A DNA stretch of 32,997 nt, taken from contig JAAYFQ010000003.1 of the NCBI GenBank assembly GCA_012728165.1, positions 1 through 32,997 of the forward strand, read 5' to 3'. Origin of the DNA: Synergistaceae bacterium. Lineage in GTDB: Bacteria > Synergistota > Synergistia > Synergistales > Synergistaceae. The notes beneath the pieces are model-generated. The model had not been told where the DNA came from. It did no database searches and saw only the letters and a list, made by a program, of their open reading frames with translations. The position numbers and the translations under genes are program-made. Of this stretch, positions 9,240-17,861 are shown one piece after another. The first letter of the stretch is position 1; each line of letters starts with the position of its first letter.

Positions 9240-10532
9240 GTGTTTGACTCCTTCCGGGATGCCTTCAAAATGCCTACTCTAAAAAGGCAGATAATGTTTA
9301 CTCTTGCCGCATTGTTTATATATCGTCTTGGCGCTCACGTGCCGACTCCAGGAGTTGACACAGTAGCACTAGGAAAACTATTTCAGCAAGGTGGCGTGCT
9401 GGGTTTCCTGGACCTTTTTGCAGGAGGCGCACTAAGTAGATTTAGTATTTTCGCACTAGGCGTGTCTCCATATATCAATGCCAGCATAGTCATGCAGCTC
9501 ATGACAGTTGTTATGCCAAGCCTTGAAAAAATGCAAAAAGAGGGCGAAGAGGGTCGAAAAAGAGTTGTACAATATACGCGCATAGGTACAATAGTCTTTG
9601 CACTCATTCAGGCTGTTGGTATGACCGGCTGGCTTAGAAATCTGGGAATTTTTACCGGAAGCTGGCTAGATATTGCACTGGTTGCAATAACTCTTACAAC
9701 AGGAGCAGTTGCAGTTATGTGGCTAGGAGAGATTATGACAGACCATGGCATAGGGAATGGAATTTCACTTCTTATTTTTGCCGGTATTGTTGTAAGAATT
9801 CCAGAAGCCATAATTCGTACCTTTACTTTAACTCGTCTTGGCGAAATGAACATACTTGTTGTTTTACTTGCCATGGTAGTAATGCTTGCTGTAATTGCAG
9901 GCTGTATAATGCTTCAGGAAGGGCAACGTCGGCTTCCTGTACAGTACGCTAAACGAGTGGTAGGCAATAAGATGTACGGAGGACAAAGTAGCTTTATTCC
10001 TCTTAAAATGAATACAGCTAATGTCATTCCGATAATTTTCGCATCATCTGTGCTTCTTTTCCCTTATACAATAGCTGGGCTTTTCCAAGGGACAGTTGCC
10101 AGTTCTATGCAGAAAGTTTTCAGCCCGAGTAGTTTTGTTTACAACATACTCTACGTTATAATGATTATTTTCTTCGCATATTTTTACACTGCGGTTGTTT
10201 TCAAACCTGAAGACATATCGACAAATATGAAGAAAAGTGGAGGATTTATTTTGGGCATACGCCCAGGTAAACCAACGACTGAGTATATTGAAAAAATAAT
10301 GAGCCGCATTACTCTTGGAGGTGCAGTTGGCCTTGCTATTATAGCTGTTGTCCCAACATTGATGACTAGAATGATGGGTATCAAATCTTTCTATTTCGGT
10401 GGTACGGCTGTAATCATTGTTGTCGGAGTTGCACTTGAAACTGTTCATCAAATAGAAGGACAACTTCTTATGCGCCACTATGAAGGAATTTTGAAACGTC
10501 GTGGCGGCAAAAGTGGGTTACTTAGACTGTAA
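9240..10532 (+). CDS. secY: Protein translocase channel subunit SecY
   Basis: SecY is the membrane pore of the Sec translocon, working with SecE, SecG and SecA. The 430-residue product has the expected ten hydrophobic segments. Recognisable parts are the N-terminal RLGAHVPTPGVD, the plug region ending in GVSPYINASIVMQL, GNGISLLIFAGI, and the cytoplasmic loop QRRLPVQYAKRVVG for SecA and ribosome binding. The GTG start at 9240 follows GAGGTGAT inside rplO. Its length is typical, and adk follows after 16 bases. Confidence 0.97.
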   Translation: MFDSFRDAFKMPTLKRQIMFTLAALFIYRLGAHVPTPGVDTVALGKLFQQGGVLGFLDLFAGGALSRFSIFALGVSPYINASIVMQLMTVVMPSLEKMQKEGEEGRKRVVQYTRIGTIVFALIQAVGMTGWLRNLGIFTGSWLDIALVAITLTTGAVAVMWLGEIMTDHGIGNGISLLIFAGIVVRIPEAIIRTFTLTRLGEMNILVVLLAMVVMLAVIAGCIMLQEGQRRLPVQYAKRVVGNKMYGGQSSFIPLKMNTANVIPIIFASSVLLFPYTIAGLFQGTVASSMQKVFSPSSFVYNILYVIMIIFFAYFYTAVVFKPEDISTNMKKSGGFILGIRPGKPTTEYIEKIMSRITLGGAVGLAIIAVVPTLMTRMMGIKSFYFGGTAVIIVVGVALETVHQIEGQLLMRHYEGILKRRGGKSGLLRL

Positions 10533-10548
10533 TAGGAGGCGTCTTGAT

Positions 10549-11199
10549 TTGAGAATTATTCTTTTAGGCGTGCCTGGATCAGGTAAGGGAACTCAGGCCG
10601 AAAGTATCAAAAACAAATATCCCATAGCACATATTTCTACTGGAGATATCCTTAGGAATAACGTGAAAAATTCTACAGAGCTTGGGAAACAGGCAAAAAG
10701 CTACATGGATTCAGGAAAATTGGTTCCAGATGAAATTATTGTTGCTATGATAGAAAGTCGTCTTAACGAAACTGACTGTAAAGAGGGTTTCATATTAGAT
10801 GGTTTTCCGCGTACAATTCCTCAGGCTGAAGCTCTAAGTACCATGCTTGAAAATCTTGGAATCGACCTTGATGCAGTTATTGAGCTAGCTATTGAAGATG
10901 ACATCGTAATAGATAGGCTGACAACTCGCAGAGGATGTAAATCATGTGGCGAAATATATAACACAACATTTAAACCCACAAAAGTTGAAGGTGTTTGTGA
11001 TAAATGCAACGGAGAAGTTATTCAACGTGATGATGACAAAGAAAGTGTTATCCGTAAAAGACTATCCGTTTTCTATGAACAGACGGCCCCGCTTATAGAC
11101 TACTATCGTAATAAAAAGTTGCTTGTTACAGTAGATGCAAATGGCGGAAAAGACGTAGTTTTAAAACTCCTTGAAAAAAAGAGGAGCGCCAGTAAATGA
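10549..11199 (+). CDS. adk: Adenylate kinase, zinc-lid type
   Basis: The enzyme interconverts ATP plus AMP and two ADP in the cytoplasm. The 216-residue product has the P-loop GVPGSGKGT (residues 7-15), the AMP-binding segment STGDILR, and DGFPRT at 84-89. The LID has four cysteines (130, 133, 150, 153) that should bind zinc. I chose TTG 10549, which gives the exact family N terminus RIILLGVPG with AGGAGG at 10534-10539. The frame is open to 10501 inside secY without support. The stop overlaps map as ATGA. Confidence 0.95.
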   Translation: MRIILLGVPGSGKGTQAESIKNKYPIAHISTGDILRNNVKNSTELGKQAKSYMDSGKLVPDEIIVAMIESRLNETDCKEGFILDGFPRTIPQAEALSTMLENLGIDLDAVIELAIEDDIVIDRLTTRRGCKSCGEIYNTTFKPTKVEGVCDKCNGEVIQRDDDKESVIRKRLSVFYEQTAPLIDYYRNKKLLVTVDANGGKDVVLKLLEKKRSASK

Positions 11200-11966
11200 T
11201 CACATACAAAAGTGATAGAGATATCGTTAAAATGCGCAGGGCAGGTAAGATTGTAGCTGATATACTTAAGCTGATGAGAGACATGATTAGGCCTGGCATT
11301 GATACTCTAACTCTTGATGAAGCGGCTGAGCAACTCATATTACGTGAAGGAGCAAAGCCAGCATTTAAGAATTATAAGGTTTCATGGGTATCGGTACCTT
11401 TCCCAGGTACACTGTGCGTTTCTATTAATAATGAAGTGGTTCATGGGATACCTACAAGGGAGCGCATACTTGTAGAGGGCGACATAGTAAGTATTGATAC
11501 TGGCGCTTCTGTTGATGGATTCTTCGGTGATGCTGCCTGTACTTATGCAGTTGGTTCTATAAGTGAGAGTCGACAGCAGCTACTTGATATAACTTTAGAA
11601 TCACTTCACAAGGGTATGCAAGCAGTTAGACCGGGGTCCACTCTTGGAGATATTGGAAACGCCGTTGAAAGTGTTGTTATCCCAGCAGGTTTTGGACTTG
11701 TAAGAGATTATGCAGGACACGGGATAGGACGTAGACTTCACGAAGCACCTCAAGTTCCGAACTACGGGACACCTGGCACAGGCGTCACTCTTAAAGAAAG
11801 AATGACCTTTTGCATAGAGCCTATGGTTATGTCCGGAGCTGAAGAAGTCAAGACTCTCTCTGATCAGTGGACAGTTGTTACAGCGGATGGCAGCGATGCA
11901 GCACACTTTGAAAATAGTCTTCTTGTAACTGAAGACGGTGTTGAAATATTGACGCCATGGGAGTAA
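11196..11966 (+). CDS. map: Methionine aminopeptidase, type I
   Basis: The enzyme removes the initiator methionine from nascent proteins after deformylation. The 256-residue product has the pita-bread fold signatures. The five metal ligands align with the E. coli set at a constant offset: Asp101, Asp112, His175, Glu208 and Glu239. The catalytic histidine is His83 in the segment NNEVVHGIP. The ATG at 11196 overlaps the adk stop by four bases, with GAGGAG at about 11181-11186. It is followed by an unusually long 118-base gap before infA. Confidence 0.96.
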   Translation: MITYKSDRDIVKMRRAGKIVADILKLMRDMIRPGIDTLTLDEAAEQLILREGAKPAFKNYKVSWVSVPFPGTLCVSINNEVVHGIPTRERILVEGDIVSIDTGASVDGFFGDAACTYAVGSISESRQQLLDITLESLHKGMQAVRPGSTLGDIGNAVESVVIPAGFGLVRDYAGHGIGRRLHEAPQVPNYGTPGTGVTLKERMTFCIEPMVMSGAEEVKTLSDQWTVVTADGSDAAHFENSLLVTEDGVEILTPWE

Positions 11967-12084
11967 ATTCAAATGTCTGGGTTGCTTGCGGAAGACTTCT
12001 GAACAACAGTTGTTTAAGACAGAGTTTTACCGCAAATCTGTATAACAGCAAAACATCATGCAAACAGGAAGTTGAGGCTACTAC
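11967..12084 (+). other. 118-base leader between map and infA
   Basis: This is the longest gap inside the ribosomal block. It contains an odd palindrome AACAAC-A-GTTGTT at 12002-12014 and a weak promoter-like pair: AAGACA at 12016-12021, then TATAAC at 12041-12046 with a 19-base spacer. One frame stays open from an ATG at 11957, inside map, to a stop at 12101 inside infA (48 codons). It has no ribosome binding site and no recognisable motif, so I do not call it a gene. In many Clostridia a KOW-domain gene sits here; no KOW pattern is visible. Confidence 0.4.
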
Positions 12085-12303
12085 ATGGTCAAAGAAGAAC
12101 TAATCGAAGTTAAAGGCAAAGTGGTTGAGCCACTGCCAAACGCCATGTTCCGGGTTGAACTGGAAAGCGGACACAAAATATTGGCTCACGTCTCAGGGAA
12201 AATGCGTATGCACTTTATTAAGATTCTTCCCGGAGATCGAGTTCTATTGGAACTTTCGCCATACGATTTAAACCGAGGGCGAATTACATACAGGTACAAG
12301 TAA
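12085..12303 (+). CDS. infA: Translation initiation factor IF-1
   Basis: IF-1 binds the 30S A site and aids IF-2 and IF-3 during initiation. The 72-residue product is a single OB fold: [20 protein letters not shown], then [19 protein letters not shown] and the ending [13 protein letters not shown]. The ATG at 12085 follows GAGG at 12074-12077. The length is exactly that of the family. It is separated from map by a long leader and from rpmJ by 60 bases containing a small hairpin. Confidence 0.97.
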   Translation: MVKEELIEVKGKVVEPLPNAMFRVELESGHKILAHVSGKMRMHFIKILPGDRVLLELSPYDLNRGRITYRYK

Positions 12304-12363
12304 CATAAGCATCGGATTAGCTTCCGGTAGGAAACTAAAGTTTAATCAAGGAGGTCTACATTT

Positions 12364-12489
12364 ATGAAAGTAAGACCGTCGGTAAAGCCTATTTGTGAAC
12401 ATTGTAGAATAATCAAACGCCATGGCGTAGTGCGGGTTATTTGTAGTAAAAATCCCCGTCACAAACAGCGCCAGGGAGCAAGGAGGTAG
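12364..12489 (+). CDS. rpmJ: 50S ribosomal protein L36, zinc-binding form
   Basis: L36 is the smallest large-subunit protein and binds zinc in this version. The 41-residue product begins [20 protein letters not shown] and has the ligands Cys11, Cys14, Cys27 and His33. It ends in RQRQGARR-like residues (KQRQGARR). The ATG at 12364 follows AAGGAGG at about 12349-12355. The two final arginine codons, AGGAGG at 12481-12486, double as the ribosome binding site for rpsM. At 41 residues it is slightly longer than the common 37-38. Confidence 0.96.
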   Translation: MKVRPSVKPICEHCRIIKRHGVVRVICSKNPRHKQRQGARR

Positions 12490-12495
12490 CATGGT

Positions 12496-12873
12496 ATGGC
12501 TCGTTTAGCCGGTGTTGACTTGCCGCGTGATAAGAGAATTGAGGTGGCCCTTACATACATTTTTGGTGTAGGGACGGCAGTTGCGGATCAAATTATAAAG
12601 GCGACTGGTATTAATCCTGACACGAGGGTCAAAGATCTAACTGAGAGTGAAGAACAGAAATTGCGTGTTGAGCTTGAAAACAATCACGCTGTGGAAGGTG
12701 ATTTACGTCGTGAGATAGCAATGAATGTTAAGCGTCTTACGGATGTTGGTTGCTATCGTGGTCTAAGACATCGCCAGGGACTCCCTGTTCGTGGTCAGAA
12801 GACAAAAACAAATGCCCGCACATGTAAAGGCCCTAGAAAGGCAGTTGCAGGCAAGAAAAAAATAACGAAGTAA
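12496..12873 (+). CDS. rpsM: 30S ribosomal protein S13
   Basis: S13 lies at the top of the 30S head and contacts P-site tRNA and L5. The 125-residue product begins [25 protein letters not shown]. It contains the helix-hairpin-helix region, [28 protein letters not shown], and a lysine-rich tail. I use ATG 12496 because the ATG at 12491 is out of frame. The AGGAGG inside the rpmJ C terminus is nine bases away. Confidence 0.97.
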   Translation: MARLAGVDLPRDKRIEVALTYIFGVGTAVADQIIKATGINPDTRVKDLTESEEQKLRVELENNHAVEGDLRREIAMNVKRLTDVGCYRGLRHRQGLPVRGQKTKTNARTCKGPRKAVAGKKKITK

Positions 12874-12900
12874 GGCTTTTAACTAGGGAGGGAACAATTG

Positions 12901-13293
12901 GTGGCTAAACGCGTACAGCGATCTCGTAAACGCAAAGAAAAAAAGAACGTAAGTTATGGTGTTGCACATGTTTTTTCAACATTTAACAACACGATAGTTA
13001 CTCTTACAGACAAACAAGGAAACGCTCTTTCATGGGCATCAGGAGGGAACGTGGGCTTTAAGGGCGCACGTAAATCTACGCCTTATGCAGCTCAAATGTC
13101 TGCAACTCAAGCTGCGAAAGTTGCTCAAGATAATGGTGTAATTGAAATAGACGTAATTGTTAAGGGACCTGGTCCCGGTCGTGAATCTGCAATTCGATCG
13201 CTTCAGGCAGCAGGACTTCAGGTTAATGTCATTAGTGATGCAACACCGATTCCACATAACGGGTGCCGTCCTCCAAAACGGCGTCGTGTGTAG
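12901..13293 (+). CDS. rpsK: 30S ribosomal protein S11
   Basis: S11 forms the 30S platform near the mRNA exit. The 130-residue product has THIRASFNNTI-like features (here [15 protein letters not shown]), [33 protein letters not shown] and the ending [11 protein letters not shown]. Two adjacent starts are possible, TTG 12898 and GTG 12901. The AGGGAGGG at 12885-12892 is better spaced for the GTG, which also gives the family N terminus. Confidence 0.95.
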   Translation: MAKRVQRSRKRKEKKNVSYGVAHVFSTFNNTIVTLTDKQGNALSWASGGNVGFKGARKSTPYAAQMSATQAAKVAQDNGVIEIDVIVKGPGPGRESAIRSLQAAGLQVNVISDATPIPHNGCRPPKRRRV

Positions 13294-13323
13294 AGTTTTG
13301 TTTAAAGGAGGGAACTGATTAGT

Positions 13324-13950
13324 ATGAGCAGATACACAGGACCTGTTTGCAGGCTTTGCCGTGCAGAAGGTGCGAAGCTCTTTTTAAAGGGAGACCGCTG
13401 CTATACAGCAAAATGCGGTTTTACCAAGCGTAATTCTAGACCAGGACAACATGGCACACGTCGTCAAAAAATGAGTGTTTATGGTCTCCACCTGAGAGAG
13501 AAACAGAAACTTCGTCGTTTCTACTGCCTTAATGAAACTCAGTTTGCGACAGTTTATGAGAAAGCTACGAAAATGGCAGGACAGGCAGGCCATAACTTTC
13601 TTCAACTTCTTGAGTGTCGTATTGACAACGTTGTTTATCGCCTTGGTTTTGCGGTAAGCCGCAGTCAGGCACGTCAGCTAGTTCGCCACGGACATTTCAC
13701 GGTGAATGGTCATAAGCTAGATATTCCTAGCGCACTTCTGAAACCTAACGATGTTATTGCAGTTGCAGAGGGAAGCAAGGAAATTAATCTTATTAAAGAA
13801 AATGTAGAAACTTCAGCTGCTAGAACAATCCCTGCATGGCTTTCAGTTAATGTAGAAGCGATGTCTGGTAGTATTGTGGCAATTCCAATTCGCGAGCAGA
13901 TTGACGTTCCTGTAGACGAACAGCTCGTTGTTGAATTTTATGCCCGCTAA
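13324..13950 (+). CDS. rpsD: 30S ribosomal protein S4, zinc-binding form
   Basis: S4 nucleates 30S assembly on the 5' domain of 16S rRNA and in some bacteria controls the alpha operon. The 208-residue product begins SRYTGPVCRLCR. It has a zinc-binding set of Cys9, Cys12, Cys26 and Cys31, followed by the S4 RNA-binding domain around RLGFAVSRSQARQLVRHGHFTVNG. The ATG at 13324 follows AAAGGAGGG. It precedes rpoA, as in many bacteria. Confidence 0.97.
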   Translation: MSRYTGPVCRLCRAEGAKLFLKGDRCYTAKCGFTKRNSRPGQHGTRRQKMSVYGLHLREKQKLRRFYCLNETQFATVYEKATKMAGQAGHNFLQLLECRIDNVVYRLGFAVSRSQARQLVRHGHFTVNGHKLDIPSALLKPNDVIAVAEGSKEINLIKENVETSAARTIPAWLSVNVEAMSGSIVAIPIREQIDVPVDEQLVVEFYAR

Positions 13951-13973
13951 GGAAACGAAAGGTGGAGGAAAAC

Positions 13974-15032
13974 ATGGAACATGATCGTCATGAGATCATA
14001 GTACAAGAATCCACCCCATCGTACGGAAAAATAACCATTGAACCTCTCGAGAGAGGTTATGGAGTGACATTAGGAAACTCTCTTCGTAGAGTGTTGCTCT
14101 CTTCCATCAGTGGTGCTGCGATTATGGCAGTGCGTATTGAGGGGGTTCTCCATGAGTTTAGTACGATGCCCGGTGTCAAGGAAGACGTAATCGAACTTCT
14201 GGTTAATTTAAAGCATGTTCCTGTGCGTTGTTATTCAAACTCAGTTACAACCTTACATCTTGAAGTAAAAGGTCCTAAGGTAATAACTGCGGCTGATATT
14301 GAAGCAGATAGTGAAATCGAGTTTCCAGATCCCGATGCATACATTTGCGAAATCGAAGCGGGACATTCCGTAGCTATGGATATATATGTAGGAACAGGAA
14401 CAGGATACGCTCCAATTGATCGTCCTAGAGCGTCATATTTGCCTCTTGACGCCTTGCAGTGTGACGCGCTATTTTCGCCTGTACAACGAGTCAAATATGA
14501 CATTAGCGATAAACGAATGGGTCAAAGGACTGACTATGATAGTTTGACTTTGGAGATATGGACAAATGGAGTTGTTACTCCTGAAGCTGCTGTTATTGAA
14601 GCAAGCAGAGTACTTAAAGGCTATTACGTTTCTGTTGTAGACTCACTTGCAGGACCTGGAAGTAGTGCGCTTGATGAAATTATCAAGGGTGATGACTCAG
14701 TGAGTACGACTTTAGATTCTGGCTACGACAAACAGCCAGGTATTGTTGGTTTCCCGATGGGGGAAAACTCAATCTATGCAAGACCTGTTAGAGATCTTGA
14801 ACTTTCTGTACGCAGTGAAAACTGTCTTCTTCGAGGAGAAGTTCGTGTCATAGGAGAACTTGTTGCTAGAACCAGAGAAGATCTTCTTAAGATACGTAAT
14901 CTTGGTAGGATTTCTCTTGCAGAAATTGAAAGTAAACTTGCCAAGTTTGATCTTCATCTAAGTGGAGACGTAAGCAATATGTCGAATGATTCTATTGACA
15001 CAAACGAACAGAAACAAAAGGAGGAAGAATAA
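13974..15032 (+). CDS. rpoA: RNA polymerase alpha subunit
   Basis: Alpha dimerises to start RNA polymerase assembly and contacts promoters and activators through its C-terminal domain. The 352-residue product has the N-terminal domain signatures TPSYGKITIEPLERGYGVTLG, NSLRRVLLSS and the CTD segment RTREDLLKIRNLGRISLAEI. I chose ATG 13974 because GGTGGAGG at 13961-13967 is its ribosome binding site; a GTG at 13962 lies inside that site. The tail after the CTD is acidic and glutamine-rich. Two usual DNA-contact lysines of the CTD are replaced (Leu286, Ile313). Confidence 0.96.
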   Translation: MEHDRHEIIVQESTPSYGKITIEPLERGYGVTLGNSLRRVLLSSISGAAIMAVRIEGVLHEFSTMPGVKEDVIELLVNLKHVPVRCYSNSVTTLHLEVKGPKVITAADIEADSEIEFPDPDAYICEIEAGHSVAMDIYVGTGTGYAPIDRPRASYLPLDALQCDALFSPVQRVKYDISDKRMGQRTDYDSLTLEIWTNGVVTPEAAVIEASRVLKGYYVSVVDSLAGPGSSALDEIIKGDDSVSTTLDSGYDKQPGIVGFPMGENSIYARPVRDLELSVRSENCLLRGEVRVIGELVARTREDLLKIRNLGRISLAEIESKLAKFDLHLSGDVSNMSNDSIDTNEQKQKEEE

Positions 15033-15386
15033 ATGAGGCACGGCGTAACAACAAGAAAGCTGGGACGTTACACTTCCCACAGGTTGGCCATGCTTGCAAA
15101 TATGGCTGCCAGTCTCTTTATTGAGGGCAGCATAGTAACCACCATTTCAAAAGCTAAAGAAGTTCGAAAGGTGGCTGAAAAGCTTATTACAAGAGCAAAA
15201 GCAGGAGGCGTTAGTGATCGTCGTCTTGTTATCGCTCGTATGCCCCATAAAGAAGCTGTTACAAAACTTTTTAATGAAATTGCTCCGAAGTATGCTGACC
15301 GTAACGGAGGATATACTAGAATAGTAAAACTTGGTTCTCGCGTAGGCGACGCTTCTGAGATGGCGGTCATTCAGCTAGTAGATTAG
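15033..15386 (+). CDS. rplQ: 50S ribosomal protein L17
   Basis: L17 lies at the base of the 50S subunit near the tunnel exit. The 117-residue product begins MRHGVTTRKLGRYTSHRLAM. It contains KAKEVRKVAEKLITRAKAGG and ends with the conserved GYTRIVKLGSRVGDASEMAVIQLVD. The ATG abuts the rpoA stop, with AGGAGGAAG inside rpoA. This is the last ribosomal protein gene of the block. The ECF genes follow after six bases. Confidence 0.97.
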   Translation: MRHGVTTRKLGRYTSHRLAMLANMAASLFIEGSIVTTISKAKEVRKVAEKLITRAKAGGVSDRRLVIARMPHKEAVTKLFNEIAPKYADRNGGYTRIVKLGSRVGDASEMAVIQLVD

Positions 15387-15392
15387 GTCATA

Positions 15393-16223
15393 ATGAAAAC
15401 TGGTATCCCTTTTTCTCTTAAGGGTGCGGAATTCCGGTATCCGAGTGCGACAGAAAATACTCTTAGCGCATTGGATCTGGAAATCCGCCCCGGCGAGTGG
15501 GTTGCAATCCTAGGTCCCAACGGATCGGGAAAGACTACTTTGATGAAAATGCTTAATGCCCTGCTTATACCGACGCAGGGTATTTGTTTTGTTGATGGGG
15601 ATAATACTTCCAACTCTGATTTTGTTATTCCTATTCGTTCAAAAGTCTCAATGGTTTTTCAAAACCCAGAGGATCAGATAGTTTCTGCTATTGTTGAAGA
15701 AGATGTTGCTTTCGGTCCGGAAAACATTGGACTGAAGCCTGAAATAATACGCTTTCGTGTCAAGGAAGCACTTGAAAACGCAGAGTTATGGGAGAAACAT
15801 AAAGAACCTGTATCTTCTTTATCAGGAGGACAAAAACAACGCTTGGCTCTTGCAGGAGCATTTGCAATGCAGCCTAAAGCCTTACTTTTAGATGAAGCTT
15901 TATCTATGCTTGATTCCTATTCTAAAAATGAAATTATTAAATTAATAAGTGAAGAACATAAAAAAGGAATGACCATTGTTCAGGTAACACATAGACTTGA
16001 TGATATATTGTATGCAGACAGGGTTGTGGTGCTTGAAAGTGGCAAGGTAGTTTGCGACGAGCCGATTTTCGAGTTTTTGTCTAAATCAGAAGAAAAATTG
16101 CGCTCTATGAAATTCAAAAAGCCCTCTGTTTCAATACTTCGTGAAATTCTAATAAAAAAGAAAATTATTTCTGAAGAAATAAAATCAGATATTTATTCCA
16201 TAAAAGAAGCACTATGTCGATAA
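15393..16223 (+). CDS. ecfA1: ECF transporter ATPase EcfA1
   Basis: This is one of two ATPases that power energy-coupling factor vitamin and metal uptake with EcfT and interchangeable substrate-binding S subunits. The 276-residue product has Walker A GPNGSGKTT (residues 41-49), a Q-loop FQNPEDQIV, signature LSGGQKQRLALA, Walker B LLLDEALSMLD and an H-loop at VTHRLDD. DEAL takes the place of the common DEAT/DEPT. It starts six bases after rplQ with only a weak site (TTAGGT), so translation is probably coupled. It overlaps ecfA2 by ten bases. Confidence 0.92.
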   Translation: MKTGIPFSLKGAEFRYPSATENTLSALDLEIRPGEWVAILGPNGSGKTTLMKMLNALLIPTQGICFVDGDNTSNSDFVIPIRSKVSMVFQNPEDQIVSAIVEEDVAFGPENIGLKPEIIRFRVKEALENAELWEKHKEPVSSLSGGQKQRLALAGAFAMQPKALLLDEALSMLDSYSKNEIIKLISEEHKKGMTIVQVTHRLDDILYADRVVVLESGKVVCDEPIFEFLSKSEEKLRSMKFKKPSVSILREILIKKKIISEEIKSDIYSIKEALCR

Positions 16224-17050
16224 TAGTTACTGATCTTCATTACAAATATAATCAAGGACTTCCTACAGAAGTTTCTGCACTTAATGGTGTTTCTCTTAAT
16301 GTTGAGCCTGGAGAAATCATTTCTGTTGTTGGCCATATGGGTAGCGGAAAATCGACACTAGCTCAACATCTAAATGGCCTTATATTTGCTCAGAGCGGAA
16401 CTGTTGTCGTTGATGGATGTAAAGTTACTGATAAAGCTGCAAATCTTAATGCTATACGTCGCAAAGTAGGTTTTGTCTTTCAATATCCAGAACATCAAAT
16501 TTTCGCAGAAACAGTTGAAAAAGAGATATCTTTTGGACCGTCTAATTGGGGACTCTCAGGTGCTTCTCTATCTAAAAGAGTCAGAGAAGCCATTTCTCTA
16601 ATTGGCTTAAATGAAGATATTTTAAATAAAAATCCCTTTACACTCTCAGGCGGATTAAAAAGACGTGTAGCAATTGCATCAGTTATTGCTTCTGCTCCAG
16701 ACTATATAGTAATGGATGAGCCTAACGCAGGACTTGATTCTAGTGGAACGAGCGAGCTTATAGATTTAATGAAGTCACGAGCACAAGATGGCGTCGGTGT
16801 AATTCATATAACTCATGATTTAGAGCTTGCGCTAACAATAAGTACAAAAATTCTGGTACTCAATAATGGCATAAGTGTCTCGTGGGGAACACCGCAGGAA
16901 ACAGTTATGTCTCTCTGCTCAGATAGTATCGATAAACTTCCCTTGCCCGATATACTAAATCTTTCAAATATGCTTAAAAAAAGCGGTAAAATCGATGACG
17001 TTACTTTGGATGCGTACCGTCTTGCCTCTATGATTTCGGAGAAGTGCTAA
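16214..17050 (+). CDS. ecfA2: ECF transporter ATPase EcfA2
   Basis: This is the second ATPase of the ECF module, expected to pair with EcfA1 on EcfT. The 278-residue product has Walker A GHMGSGKST (40-48), Q-loop FQYPEHQIFAETVEKEISFGP (typical of EcfA2), Walker B VMDEPNAGLD and H-loop ITHDLE. The ABC signature reads LSGGLKRRVAIA, with Leu where Gln is usual. No S subunit is encoded nearby, so the module probably serves several S components from elsewhere. The gene ends one base before ecfT. Confidence 0.92.
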   Translation: MSIIVTDLHYKYNQGLPTEVSALNGVSLNVEPGEIISVVGHMGSGKSTLAQHLNGLIFAQSGTVVVDGCKVTDKAANLNAIRRKVGFVFQYPEHQIFAETVEKEISFGPSNWGLSGASLSKRVREAISLIGLNEDILNKNPFTLSGGLKRRVAIASVIASAPDYIVMDEPNAGLDSSGTSELIDLMKSRAQDGVGVIHITHDLELALTISTKILVLNNGISVSWGTPQETVMSLCSDSIDKLPLPDILNLSNMLKKSGKIDDVTLDAYRLASMISEKC

Positions 17051-17051
17051 T

Positions 17052-17861
17052 ATGTCTTTTATCTCTCATATAGCCATAGGTCAATACATTCCTGCGGAAT
17101 CATATATACACAGGCTTGACCCACGTTGTAAAATACTAATAACAATAATTTTAATGATAGAGATTTTTATGTTTAAGACATTTTATTCTATGCTGCTTTG
17201 GGGAATTTTTTTACCGATAATCATACATTATTCTAGAGTTCCTATTTTGGCTGTTTTGCGCTCGGTTAAACCCATAGTTATTTTCATAATATTTACTTCG
17301 TTTATACATCTTTTTGGAACCACCGGCAGAGTGCTTTTTGCAATAGGTCCGCTCTCTGTAACAGCAGAAGGCTGTGTTCACGCAGTAACAATGTCATTAC
17401 GACTTATATATCTTGTGCTATATGCAGGAATTCTAACCCTTACAACTAGTCCCTCCAAACTTTCGGATGGAATAGAGTCTTTAATGACACCGTTTAAAAC
17501 GATAGGATTTCCTGCTCATGAGGTTGCTATGATGATAACGATAGCATTGCGTTTTATACCAACCTTGTTTGAGGAAACGAATAGAATTATTAAATCACAA
17601 ATGTCGCGAGGAGCAAATTTTAATACAGGTGGATTGATGGAAAGAGCAAAAGCCTATATACCTGTTCTCATCCCTATGTTCGCCCTCGTGTTTATGCGAG
17701 CAGACACTCTTGCTACAGCAATGGAATCACGATGTTATCGCGGTGGAGTTGGAAGAACACGGATGCATCCTTTAACTTGGAGCATCAGAGAAAACATAGC
17801 AATGTTATTTTTTCTATTATTGTCTGTGTTTGTTTATTTTGTCGATCGGAAATTTGTCTAA
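17052..17861 (+). CDS. ecfT: ECF transporter membrane subunit EcfT
   Basis: EcfT is the membrane scaffold that couples the two ATPases to S subunits. The 269-residue product begins with the family pattern IPAESYIHRLDPRCKIL. It has several hydrophobic segments and the two coupling-helix motifs: MSRGANF after ALRFIPTLFEE, and AMESRCYRGGVGRTR near the C terminus. The ATG at 17052 is one base after ecfA2. The stop overlaps the truA start by one base (TAATG). No substrate can be assigned. Confidence 0.92.
   Translation: MSFISHIAIGQYIPAESYIHRLDPRCKILITIILMIEIFMFKTFYSMLLWGIFLPIIIHYSRVPILAVLRSVKPIVIFIIFTSFIHLFGTTGRVLFAIGPLSVTAEGCVHAVTMSLRLIYLVLYAGILTLTTSPSKLSDGIESLMTPFKTIGFPAHEVAMMITIALRFIPTLFEETNRIIKSQMSRGANFNTGGLMERAKAYIPVLIPMFALVFMRADTLATAMESRCYRGGVGRTRMHPLTWSIRENIAMLFFLLLSVFVYFVDRKFV

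Noticed and set aside
10501-10548. Longer adenylate kinase start inside secY
   Set aside because: The added residues match no adenylate kinase, and AGGAGG at 10534-10539 fits TTG 10549.
11967-12084. Possible KOW-domain ribosome-associated gene before infA
   Set aside because: No frame shows a KOW pattern, and the only open frame lacks a ribosome binding site.
17732-17860. Extended truA frame inside ecfT
   Set aside because: The extra residues are out of frame with ecfT and foreign to TruA. The ATG at 17861 gives the family N terminus.
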